This document shows, in pieces, positions 45,439 to 53,473 of a stretch of 64,000 nt of DNA; position 1 is the first letter of the stretch, and the number at the start of each line of letters is the position of its first letter. The stretch spans positions 124,001 through 188,000 of the forward strand of contig CBDCVG010000059.1 of assembly GCA_965222765.1 (NCBI GenBank). The letters run 5' to 3'. Both the position numbers and the translations under genes were made by a program. The notes under the pieces were generated by a model. It was given only the letters and a program-made list of their open reading frames with translations. It did not search any database and was not told the origin of the DNA. Origin of the DNA: Caldora sp965222765. Its GTDB lineage: Bacteria > Cyanobacteriota > Cyanobacteriia > Cyanobacteriales > Coleofasciculaceae.

Positions 45439-45837
45439 TACCGCTGCGCGGAATTAAGAATTAAAAATTAAGAATGCTTATAGAGTAAGGATTCTATCGC
45501 TCTCTTTCCTGGTGGGTTATTTCTAAGGAAAAAGGCAGTAAGCCCTAAGATGTAAGTACTCACTCCACTGCCCCTATCTCTTCATTTCTTACTTGCTTCG
45601 GCTTGAGCTCGGTCAGCTTAAAACTTGAGATATAGTCGTAGAGTAGCTTAAATTAACTTTACGAAAGCAACTAAATTATATACCATTGCTAATTAATGCT
45701 TCATAATTTTCAGAAAACCTTAACCTTGTTTAGAAAAAATTTAGAATCACCCATTATAATCGGTACAGGATTCTTGATATTCCTCAATGAGTTCTTATTA
45801 AACTTTAACAAACACACTCAGTGGAAACTCTTTAGTG
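45439..45837. other. Upstream region of the response regulator gene
   Basis: About 400 bases. The first 85 are the end of the Uma2 duplication (GTACCGCTGCGCGG..., AATTAAG units). The rest is AT-rich, with no gene. The response regulator promoter must lie here, but I could not place it with certainty. Confidence 0.55.
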
Positions 45838-46581
45838 ATGCCCCGGATACTTGTAATCGACGATGACTCTGCAATATCAGAATTAGTCTCCGTCAATCTG
45901 GAGCTAGCTGGTTATGATGTTAGTCAGGCCAGTGATGGCATCAAGGGTCAGGCATTAGCTGTGCAACTACAGCCAGACCTGATCCTGCTCGACTTGATGC
46001 TGCCGAAGGTAGATGGATTTACTGTTTGCCAGAGGCTCCGTCGAGATGAGCGCACCACTGATATTCCGGTACTGATGTTGACAGCTCTGGGTCAAACCCA
46101 AGATAAAGTCGAAGGCTTGAATGCTGGTGCGGATGACTACATGACTAAGCCTTTTGAACTTGAAGAAATGCTAGCACGAGTGCGAGCCTTGCTAAGACGC
46201 ACAGACCGCATTCCTCAAGCAGCAAAACACTCGGAAATTCTGAGCTATGGTCCATTGACCCTAGTACCAGAAAGGTTTGAGTGTATTTGGTTTGATAAAA
46301 CGGTTAAACTGACTCACTTGGAGTTTGAATTACTGCACTGCTTACTCCAACGTCACGGTCAAACGGTTTCTCCTAGTGAAATTCTCAAAGAGGTTTGGGG
46401 TTATGACCCAGATGATGATATTGAAACCATACGGGTACATATCCGTCATTTGAGGACGAAACTAGAGCCTGACCCACGCCATCCTTGTTATATCAAAACG
46501 GTGTATGGTGCTGGTTACTGTTTAGAATTACCTAGTAGTGCTGAGTCAACCGTAGATGTTGATTCACCCCGTGCTGGTTAG
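45838..46581 (+). CDS. rpaA: OmpR-family response regulator RpaA
   Basis: A 247-residue regulator. The receiver domain has PRILVIDDDSAISELVSVNL, the phosphorylated Asp in LILLDLMLPKVDGFTV and the Lys in YMTKPFELEEMLARV. The winged-helix domain has LTHLEFELLHCLLQRHG and ETIRVHIRHLRTKLEPDP. The sequence closely follows cyanobacterial RpaA, not RpaB, including QAAKHSEIL and the PLTLVPERFE linker. RpaA is the circadian output regulator phosphorylated by SasA and also affects phycobilisome energy transfer. The GTG one codon before the ATG is an alternative start. Confidence 0.92.
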   Translation: MPRILVIDDDSAISELVSVNLELAGYDVSQASDGIKGQALAVQLQPDLILLDLMLPKVDGFTVCQRLRRDERTTDIPVLMLTALGQTQDKVEGLNAGADDYMTKPFELEEMLARVRALLRRTDRIPQAAKHSEILSYGPLTLVPERFECIWFDKTVKLTHLEFELLHCLLQRHGQTVSPSEILKEVWGYDPDDDIETIRVHIRHLRTKLEPDPRHPCYIKTVYGAGYCLELPSSAESTVDVDSPRAG

Positions 46582-47042
46582 GTAAAGTACTGAACTGTTT
46601 CAGCTAAAATAGGGCAATAGGTAGTGGCGTGACACGACTAAAACTGTAGGTTGGGTTGAACAATAGTGAAACCCAACATTCTTATTACTGGCGCTGGGTT
46701 TTGTTCCTTTCCTCAACCCAACCTACACCTAATATCATGTCGGCATAATTGCCCATAATAAAAATTTCTCCGCGTCTCCGCATCCCCGCGTCCCCGTGTT
46801 AGCCTTCACTATGGGTCTTAAACCTGAGATGATATAAGACACCAAATTAGCTGTGTCACACCAATAGTCGCGTGACACAGCTAATTTGGTGGCTTAGAAA
46901 CCGGTTGGGGAATTTAGAATTTAGAATTTAGAATTTACGAATGTAGTGCGAGCGTCTCGCTCGCGATCAATCAGTCACCCCGCGAGCAAGATGCTCGCAC
47001 TATTCCCTCATTTTAGGTGTGTCGCGCCACTATAGCAGTTAC
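46582..47042. other. Intergenic region with stacked hairpin repeats
   Basis: No gene is seen in about 460 bases between two convergent genes. It holds the GTAGGTTGGGTT...AACCCAACCTACA element (46645-46731), a 20-bp perfect inverted repeat (46840-46891), a heptamer repeat (46912-46937) and the stem AGTGCGAGC...GCTCGCACT (46945-47001). Confidence 0.65.
46840..46891. repeat. 20-bp perfect inverted repeat
   Basis: CACCAAATTAGCTGTGTCAC (46840-46859) and its reverse complement (46872-46891) enclose 12 bases. It might end either flanking transcript, but has no T-run, and looks more like a dispersed hairpin. A related short motif, GTGGCGTGACACGAC, is near 46624. Confidence 0.8.
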
Positions 47043-47783
47043 TCAAATGCGATCGTGTTTAAAAATTACTTGTGTTGCTGGTGAAGCGATGAAACGCCAA
47101 TGCCATGGCTCATAACTAACTCCTTGATGATTGTTTTGCGGAAATGACATTTCAAATCCAAATTCTTTACCGTGAACGCTCAACCATTTAAACGCATCAG
47201 TTTTGGCAAATTTATCTCTAATATCTTGTTTCGGAAAATGACCATCTGTTAAGTCAAGAGCATAGCCTGTATGGTGTTCGCTGTAGCCTGGTGGTGCGCT
47301 TACTTTAGCAGCCGCTTCTGGCGAGCCTAATCGCTGAATTTGAGCTTTGAATAGTTTTTCTTGATCCGCAATACTACGAAAACAGGATACTGGGACAATC
47401 CATACACCTTCATCTCGTGCGGCATAGATTAATTTCATTAGTGCTAATGCTGCTTCTGGTAATAGTTTTTCATATCTCTGATACTCTTGTTGAGCATAAC
47501 TGCCAATGACAATCATTTGATTAACATCTCCCTCTTGATAAGGAAAATGTCCCAACTTAGTTTTACCTGATGCTCTAATTGACGGTGTGGTAACTGAGGG
47601 TATTAGTGAGGGAGTTATCTTGACTTTTTGGGAAAGTGTTGGGGTCGTAGTTGGAAATACAATTGGTTGCTTTGGTTTAATAAATAGGATAAATGCATAT
47701 ATATTTATTACGATTCCTATGGTAATTAAGATTAGGGGTATGACAAAACGTAGCCAAGGAGATAGCTTGTTTCTAAATTTCAT
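47043..47783 (-). CDS. VanY-type D-alanyl-D-alanine carboxypeptidase (peptidase M15), membrane-anchored
   Basis: A 246-residue protein. An N-terminal membrane anchor (RFVIPLILITIGIVINIYAF) is followed by a Thr/Pro/Ser linker and an M15B domain: RSIADQEKLF, the zinc motif SEHHTGYALDL and the late YEPWHWRF. Zinc ligands (His, Asp, His) and catalytic Glu are all present. It should trim D-Ala from peptidoglycan stem peptides. It follows the cadherin/IMS gene by 56 bases on the same strand. Confidence 0.92.
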   Translation of the reverse strand: MKFRNKLSPWLRFVIPLILITIGIVINIYAFILFIKPKQPIVFPTTTPTLSQKVKITPSLIPSVTTPSIRASGKTKLGHFPYQEGDVNQMIVIGSYAQQEYQRYEKLLPEAALALMKLIYAARDEGVWIVPVSCFRSIADQEKLFKAQIQRLGSPEAAAKVSAPPGYSEHHTGYALDLTDGHFPKQDIRDKFAKTDAFKWLSVHGKEFGFEMSFPQNNHQGVSYEPWHWRFIASPATQVIFKHDRI

Positions 47784-47839
47784 TAAGTTATACAGCTTTA
47801 CACTGAATATAATTTGTGTTAGTTAGCTTGAATTTGATA

Positions 47840-49849
47840 TTAATTCTTTATTTCTTCGGAGTTGGCTATTTTAAAACTGCCATTTTCCCATTGTAAAGTC
47901 CAACGATATACACCCGTACTAAGTCCACTATTCGTTGGATCGATTCCACCATTAATATGAAGGGTTCGATCTTGAGCAACCTTTGTTTCAATAATTATTT
48001 GATTACCTTTACTATAAAACTTTCCACCAGCTTCGACTGCAGCTCCTCCGTATGTGTAGTAAGCGTTATATTTGATTAGCCATTCAACTGATCCTTTCTG
48101 TCTTTCTAAATATTCATTTATTGTATATTTTTCGAGAATTTGAAAGTCATAAGAAGGTCCAAGTACTTCAGATTTAGTCAGTAGCCAGGATTGAATTACA
48201 TTAACAGCATCTGGCTTAGTAATAATAGTACCATCAGAAGTTTTAACAAATTCTGGAACACTAATAACAGGATTATCGTTGACGGTAATATCAATACTTT
48301 TGCTAGTACCATTTTTACCGTCATTAGCTATAACATTGAGGGAGTCTTCACCATAGTAATCTTGATTACCTCGGTAAATTATTCCATTAGAATCAGCTAA
48401 TATATTATTGATTTTGGCAATATCTCCTGTGAGAGTGACTGTATTAGTTTTGTTGTTTTTGATATCATTACCACGTAGTCCTTCAGGTAAATTATCTTTT
48501 ATAGTAAGTATACCGTTAGCAACGCTGAGGGTAATAGTGATATTTTTGCTGCTAGGACTGCTAATGCTAATTCCATTAATTGATAGATTGGTATTTTGAT
48601 TGACAATTTTGCTACTGGGAACATTAACAATAGGAGGAGGATTGAGAGACTTGACAGTGATGTTAATATTTTGGCTAACGGGTTGCAGATTTTGATCAGA
48701 GGGTGGATATATTAAACCTTTCTCAGTATTATTGATATTCACAGAAAGTGCCAGGGAATCTTCGCCAGTAAAATTTTGATTTCCTTTGTAGGTAATACTA
48801 TTGGTATCAGCTAGGGTAGTATTAATTTCAGTAACAGTACCAGTTAAAGTAACTTTTGAGGTTTTATTATTAGTAATAGCATCAGCAGTTAAACCGTTAG
48901 AGACATCAGGTTTAACAGATATCGCACCATTATTAACTTCAAGAGTGACAGTGACGTTTTGACTCTCAGCAGCGGTTAGGCTAATATCAGTAATAGCCAA
49001 GTCAGTATTTTCATTAACAGTGGTAGCACTAGGAACATTAATTTTTAGATTATCAGTGTTGGGAATAATATGAATATTTTCTGTCAAAGTATTGCTGATA
49101 CCACCATCGCCATCAGTAAGTTGAAACTCGACGGTACGCTTCCCGATAGTGGGATTTTTTGAGATGTTGCTATAGGCAATTTTTCGTACCACAGCTTGGA
49201 CTATTTCACGGTTAGCATTGGCATTAAAGGTGATTACTAGGGGTTGTGCTTCTTTACCACCCTCAAAACTGCCAATGATAGTATCTCCATAGGTGATATT
49301 ATTGCTATCTACGCCAATATCATTTGTATCTGTACCTTGATTGCGAATACTAAGGATATCATCAGGTGTGCCACTTGTCGTAAATTTCACGGTTAGGTTG
49401 CCTGCTTCAAAGTCAGGAGAGTATAAATCGTCTACATTGGCAAGCTCAAGTATAATGATACAGTTATTATCTTCTACACAATCTGAAATCTCAGGTTTTA
49501 TTACAATTTCTTCGTGCCTGAGTTTATGTACCAAAATGGCAGAAGCACTTCCTGTTGTAACTAGTATCAATCCTGCAATTAACAAACTCCATTCAGATAA
49601 TTTAATGCTACGCTTTAATAGCTTGGAGATAATTTTAATCTCATCATTGTTAATACTATCCCATCTGTCTAAAATAAAATTAGTTGTATCTTTAGATTTT
49701 TTATACTGTTGGTTGGCTTCAGGTAATAATCCACTGATAATTTTTCTGTAGCGTTGAGCTTCATTTCCTTGTCTTAAGGTGACAAAAAATGCCACTAAAT
49801 TAGCGTTAATATAAGTGATAGGATTAGTTATTTGGTCTAAAGTTTTCAT
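47840..49849 (-). CDS. Membrane protein with cadherin-like repeats and C-terminal ARC6-type IMS (DUF4101) domain
   Basis: A 669-residue protein. The N-terminal ~85 residues are soluble and helical. A membrane segment (WSLLIAGLILVTTGSASAIL) is near residue 100. Then come beta-rich repeats of the cadherin/VCBS-like type: VNENTDLAITDISLTAAESQ and VNQNTNLSINGISISSPSSK, each followed by GEDSL about 85 residues later. The C-terminal ~120 residues match the IMS domain (VIQSWLLTKSEVLG, WTLQWENGSFKI), known from ARC6/Ftn2. The combination is unfamiliar to me. The role may be adhesion or cell-surface sensing (inference). Confidence 0.75.
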   Translation of the reverse strand: MKTLDQITNPITYINANLVAFFVTLRQGNEAQRYRKIISGLLPEANQQYKKSKDTTNFILDRWDSINNDEIKIISKLLKRSIKLSEWSLLIAGLILVTTGSASAILVHKLRHEEIVIKPEISDCVEDNNCIIILELANVDDLYSPDFEAGNLTVKFTTSGTPDDILSIRNQGTDTNDIGVDSNNITYGDTIIGSFEGGKEAQPLVITFNANANREIVQAVVRKIAYSNISKNPTIGKRTVEFQLTDGDGGISNTLTENIHIIPNTDNLKINVPSATTVNENTDLAITDISLTAAESQNVTVTLEVNNGAISVKPDVSNGLTADAITNNKTSKVTLTGTVTEINTTLADTNSITYKGNQNFTGEDSLALSVNINNTEKGLIYPPSDQNLQPVSQNINITVKSLNPPPIVNVPSSKIVNQNTNLSINGISISSPSSKNITITLSVANGILTIKDNLPEGLRGNDIKNNKTNTVTLTGDIAKINNILADSNGIIYRGNQDYYGEDSLNVIANDGKNGTSKSIDITVNDNPVISVPEFVKTSDGTIITKPDAVNVIQSWLLTKSEVLGPSYDFQILEKYTINEYLERQKGSVEWLIKYNAYYTYGGAAVEAGGKFYSKGNQIIIETKVAQDRTLHINGGIDPTNSGLSTGVYRWTLQWENGSFKIANSEEIKN

Positions 49850-49960
49850 AATTATTTTCCTGGAGCCTCAGCACAGACAAAATAGCTGTGCTACTAATAA
49901 TGAATTGATGTGGATTGGGATGAAATTGTGATATATGTTTGTAAATTTGTCCCTATGAGT

Positions 49961-52567
49961 TCATTTAATTTCGTTAGCAAAAGCTACTAAAGCCTGGATT
50001 GCAGTTTGCTGTGCTGGGACTTTATTTTCAAGTTTAGCCCAATTTTTCATAGCTTCTTCTATAGGAGTCAGTGGACGTTTTTCTGGCTTTTTCCAAACTT
50101 GATACTTCCTTCTTTTAAAAATAACTTTTCTCGCCTCAATATCGGAAACATTACCATTAATATGAACTCGCTCTTCTAGATATATTTCAGTTATACTTTC
50201 AACAAGTTCTTTCTGTTCCTCTTTGGTCAAATAAAATAACACATCAGGTAATTGAGAGGCAATTTGTTCAAAATATCGTCGTGTTAAGCAGCAAATTGCA
50301 AATACAACAGCTTTACGGACAAAAGGGTGCTTCTCTTGTTTCAGAATTTCCGCTAAATTAGTTAAGGCATCCTTCTGGGTAATGTGAGAGTTTATTTCGT
50401 AGGGAATTAGTCCGTAACTGAGTGCTGTAGTTGTCAGTAAAGCATCATCTTTAGTGATTTTTTCTTTATCAACTGGGCTAGGACGGGATTTTACTTCTTT
50501 GTACCAATCATCAAGGGTTTGCTTAACTTGCTGGCTATTTTGGGGATAGATATAAGCCTCGGCAAAAGTCAAAGCGATGGCGTGACTTAAGCTGGGAAGT
50601 AACTTAGAATTAAACCAATATGTCTCCCTCTGTGTTAAATCCTTTAGTATTTGGCGTATTCGTTGATCTTGGAAATGTAAAGGTGCTGTGTGTAATAGCG
50701 TATGGTAAGCAAAGTAAAAATGGACTAAATGTAGTCGGCTTTCCAACAATTCTTCCAACCAGTTATAGAACTCGTTTGAAAGTTGATCTGTTCCATAATA
50801 TTCGTAAATTGTTTCACCAATAGCAACTGCGACAGTAGCTCCGATATAATCTCCTACTATTGTCTTACCTTTGGTGTAATAATCTTGTGATTCTCTTTTT
50901 TGATCAGAAGTACTCTCGATGATATCCTTTAGCCAAGTAATAATAGCCACGAGTAAATTTTTAGAATTTTCTGATTCGCTTTTTTGTTTGTTTTCAGCAC
51001 TTTCTTCTGATTTCTCTGCCTCCTCCCATCGCCATGGTTCATTCTCACTCTCTTTTTTCAAAGCAATGTCATAAAATTTTTGGATAATTCTGAAGAGGTT
51101 TTGCTGATTAGCAGGATACCATTTTGCAATAACACTGGCTGCAACTTGTCGTACTTGTGAGTCTTTATTCGCAGCTAACCTTAATAAAGGTCCTTCAACA
51201 GCACTAAATGCACTAGTTGAAACTAAACCGATATCAGTAAGTGTTTCACTGATGACGCGGCGTAGCTTTTCCCTTCGCATTGAATCGCCGTACAATTCCC
51301 ATTTATTTTTATTGTAGTAATCCTCTTCTACTACTGACTCTTCAACCAAATCTACTAATATATCTAAAGCAGTGACAATCTGTCTGCGGTGGCTTTCCCA
51401 TGCTACTTTAAATAATAGCTGACGATTTTCAAGGGAGAGTATTTTAATAGAGCGAAGGTCAATTTTATAATTCTTAGTTTTTACTACTTTAAAATCATCT
51501 GGTTTACTTTCATATAAACTATTTTTATCAAGAGCAAAATACTGGTCTTGAAGTTGTTCTAAGTCGCTGTAATCTAGGGACCTCAAGGATGGATCTCGTT
51601 TTTGCCAGACTTCCTGAACTACTCTTTCCAGTGCTGCAAATAATTGGTCTTCAAACAACCCATTAAAGAAACTTAATCCTAGTGCTAGTAGTTGTTCCCG
51701 TCCATCCAGAATGCCATAGTACAACTTTCTGATAAATTGCTCATCATTTTTAGCAATTTTAATGAGTGTGTCAACTCTTAGAGATTTATTTTCAACTACA
51801 TCTTCAGTACTTTGTTCATTTAATTGCTCTACTCCTTGACGAAATAGTTCTACAAAATGGCTAATGTTTGCAGGCGTAGACAATTTTTGTGCCACTGATT
51901 GAAGTGACATTCTCTCTTCTGTTAAATAAGGAGTCAGTTCCGATAACAAGCTATATTTATTGAGTTGTTCGGTGAGTTCCCGTAATAAACCATCGGAGTC
52001 AGAGATATCTTGAAAACTGATCCTTGGAAAAAATCCTCTAGCTTTTTTCTCTAAATGCCAACTAGTGAAACTTTTATCTGTGCTAACTACAACATAATGT
52101 TGATTTAGTTCTTTGGCGGTTTTATGAGTTTTCCTGAGCCAATCAAAACCCACATCTTTAGCTTCAACCTCGGTTAAAATGAAAATCGTGGGAGACTTAG
52201 ATTTGTTGAATTCTATATCCATGTTCAACAATCTACGGTTCCATTGCTTGATAGTTAACCTGTTCTCACCTGAGTTGGGTTTTGATATCTGTTTATTCTT
52301 AGCTAAAAGAAAAGCTAGATACAAAGCTAGCTCATTTTTACTAACTTCTAAATCACCTCCTAATACTAGCAGTCTCTCTGTTTCAATTATTTTCAGGAGA
52401 TAGTCCAGTTTAAGATTGCGGCTGTCTCTAAAGCGGGACTCTAATTCTGCGATAGTTATTTCGACAAATGCTCCTTTAGAATCACCATAATAGTTATATA
52501 CTCGCGCATTTTCTCCAAAAGCAGCTCCATACACTGATTCATTAAACTCAAAGTCGCTTTTAGCCAT
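49961..52567 (-). CDS. STAND-like protein with N-terminal shared motif, degenerate P-loop and helical repeats
   Basis: An 868-residue protein. Residues 7-25 carry FNESVYGAAFGENARVYN, also found at the C-terminus of the protein encoded just upstream. Residues ~67-90 read LLVLGGDLEVSKNELALYLA: a Walker-A-like position where the GK(S/T) is SKN. IFILTEVE near residue 128 sits like a Walker B. The remainder is alpha-helical, with HEAT-like stretches (LAANKDSQVRQVAASVIAKW). I infer a receptor of the STAND/NLR kind with an inactive or unusual nucleotide site. The start at 52567 is chosen; a TTG five codons earlier is possible. Confidence 0.7.
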   Translation of the reverse strand: MAKSDFEFNESVYGAAFGENARVYNYYGDSKGAFVEITIAELESRFRDSRNLKLDYLLKIIETERLLVLGGDLEVSKNELALYLAFLLAKNKQISKPNSGENRLTIKQWNRRLLNMDIEFNKSKSPTIFILTEVEAKDVGFDWLRKTHKTAKELNQHYVVVSTDKSFTSWHLEKKARGFFPRISFQDISDSDGLLRELTEQLNKYSLLSELTPYLTEERMSLQSVAQKLSTPANISHFVELFRQGVEQLNEQSTEDVVENKSLRVDTLIKIAKNDEQFIRKLYYGILDGREQLLALGLSFFNGLFEDQLFAALERVVQEVWQKRDPSLRSLDYSDLEQLQDQYFALDKNSLYESKPDDFKVVKTKNYKIDLRSIKILSLENRQLLFKVAWESHRRQIVTALDILVDLVEESVVEEDYYNKNKWELYGDSMRREKLRRVISETLTDIGLVSTSAFSAVEGPLLRLAANKDSQVRQVAASVIAKWYPANQQNLFRIIQKFYDIALKKESENEPWRWEEAEKSEESAENKQKSESENSKNLLVAIITWLKDIIESTSDQKRESQDYYTKGKTIVGDYIGATVAVAIGETIYEYYGTDQLSNEFYNWLEELLESRLHLVHFYFAYHTLLHTAPLHFQDQRIRQILKDLTQRETYWFNSKLLPSLSHAIALTFAEAYIYPQNSQQVKQTLDDWYKEVKSRPSPVDKEKITKDDALLTTTALSYGLIPYEINSHITQKDALTNLAEILKQEKHPFVRKAVVFAICCLTRRYFEQIASQLPDVLFYLTKEEQKELVESITEIYLEERVHINGNVSDIEARKVIFKRRKYQVWKKPEKRPLTPIEEAMKNWAKLENKVPAQQTAIQALVAFANEIK

Positions 52568-52616
52568 GTCTAAGACTGCCAAACAAGAATTTTAATTTAT
52601 TTAACTAGGCTGGACT

Positions 52617-52645
52617 TTCAGCCATAAGTTAAAATTATGGCTGAA
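52617..52645. repeat. 11-bp hairpin between putative effector and receptor genes
   Basis: TTCAGCCATAA (52617-52627) and TTATGGCTGAA (52635-52645) form a perfect stem with a 7-base loop, 50 bases upstream of the receptor start. On the plus strand it is followed by a T-run, on the minus strand it is not. It could partly uncouple expression of the two genes. Confidence 0.65.
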
Positions 52646-52720
52646 GATTTTTTAATCCTTACGCAACTGTCACAACAAAAGTGTAAGAACGAATTAGTAA
52701 TAAGTGATTTATCTTCTAAT

Positions 52721-53107
52721 TTATGTCCATTTGTTGTTGACTTTAGGATTCTTCCCAAAAGCAGAACCTTTAACTTCGTCATTAAAAGTGTAAGTATCTC
52801 CGTTTGTAGTGCCAGAGTTATCGGGAATTACCCCTGCTTTCTTAAGTTGCTCTACTAAATCACCTAGTTTTTTCGCAAACTCCTCATCTTCAGTCATTTG
52901 TGTCACTAATTCTCCCTCTACTATTTTAATGTTTTGTTTTGTTTGTTGTTTTTCAGCTCGTGTCAGTAATCCTAATGTTCCTGCTGCTTGTAACTTCTCA
53001 CGGATAGCAGTTATTAGTTTAGTTCCCAATTCTCCACCAGCTTTTTGAAACGCTCCGGTCAACATCCAACCTGCGATCGCGCTAGCTGTAGCTGTTATTA
53101 TTTCCAT
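52721..53107 (-). CDS. Small putative membrane-acting effector with C-terminal shared motif
   Basis: A 128-residue protein. The N-terminal ~45 residues (MEIITATASAIAGWMLTGAF, then GGELGTKLITAIREKLQAAG) form a hydrophobic then amphipathic helix, similar in kind to Bell/HeLo-type membrane-targeting domains. A helical middle follows (KLGDLVEQLKKAGVIPD). The C-terminal TFNDEVKGSAFGKNPKVNN repeats the receptor's N-terminal motif. The arrangement (motif at effector C-terminus, receptor N-terminus, adjacent genes) fits NLR-associated amyloid-signalling pairs. Membrane action is inferred. Confidence 0.65.
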   Translation of the reverse strand: MEIITATASAIAGWMLTGAFQKAGGELGTKLITAIREKLQAAGTLGLLTRAEKQQTKQNIKIVEGELVTQMTEDEEFAKKLGDLVEQLKKAGVIPDNSGTTNGDTYTFNDEVKGSAFGKNPKVNNKWT

Positions 53108-53239
53108 CTATAAAAATCTCTATAATTGAAATCGAGTTAAGCATATCTACACTATAGCAATCCTTTTTTAGAAGAAAAAAAATGCTACAAATTAAGTATA
53201 AAAATTCTGTTTAATCAAGCTATGGGACTGTGGACAAAA

Positions 53240-53263
53240 AAAATGCGTAATTATACGCATTTT
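53240..53263. terminator. Bidirectional Rho-independent terminator
   Basis: AAAATGCGTA (53240-53249) and TACGCATTTT (53254-53263) form a 10-bp stem with a 4-base loop, flanked by A- and T-runs, so it can stop transcription on either strand. It lies 210 bases after the symporter stop, in the right place to isolate the effector gene from that operon. Confidence 0.7.
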
Positions 53264-53275
53264 TCTATGTAACTT

Positions 53276-53470
53276 TTATAATAATTTACTCAATGCTGCA
53301 CAAATCGGTTTTTCCAACAGTGGTGGTTGCTTAATTAAGTTGAAATAACCAGCTTTTACCTCATCCAATAGCTGGAGTTGCCAATCAGTTAATTGGGTTT
53401 CTAGCAAGGATAGCAACCCAATATTAGCATTTCTCCCCAAGAAACCTGGTTTCTGGATCGGTGTTCTAGT
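53276..53470 (-). pseudogene. C-terminal gene fragment in frame after the symporter stop
   Basis: About 64 codons run on after the symporter TGA in the same frame and contain a convincing protein sequence: LLSLLETQLTDWQLQLLDEV, KAGYFNLIKQPPLLEKPICA, ending ALSKLL. The pattern LTD..Q.LD.VKAGY.NLIK.PPLLE resembles the N-terminal region of a cyanobacterial family annotated as restriction endonuclease subunit R-like, from memory. There is no good start codon, and a GAAACCAGGTTTC palindrome precedes it. It is most probably a remnant. Confidence 0.45.
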
Positions 53471-53473
53471 TAC

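Larger units (their letters stand above)
43494..45523. repeat. Tandem duplication containing two Uma2 genes
   Basis: Sequence from GATAAAATAGAAAGTGC through GGTGGGTTATTTC occurs twice, at about 43494-44537 and 44668-45523, with few differences. The main difference is the number of 21-bp CAACGTGCTCAACAAGAAGC units: 11 in the first and 2 in the second. A GTAGGTTGGGTT hairpin (about 44570-44655) lies between the copies. Both copies end with GTACCGCTGCGCGGAATTAAG and an AATTAAG repeat. Confidence 0.92.
53108..53473. other. Intergenic region with terminator and gene fragment
   Basis: This 366-base stretch separates the effector gene from the symporter gene, both on the minus strand. It has AT-rich DNA next to the effector start, a hairpin with T-runs (53240-53263), and a coding-like remnant (53276-53470) in the same frame as the symporter, directly after its stop. 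Confidence 0.65.

Noticed and set aside
49341..49751. 136-codon plus-strand frame opposite the cadherin/IMS gene
   Set aside because: Antisense shadow; Ser/Leu-rich as expected from reversed beta-repeat codons.
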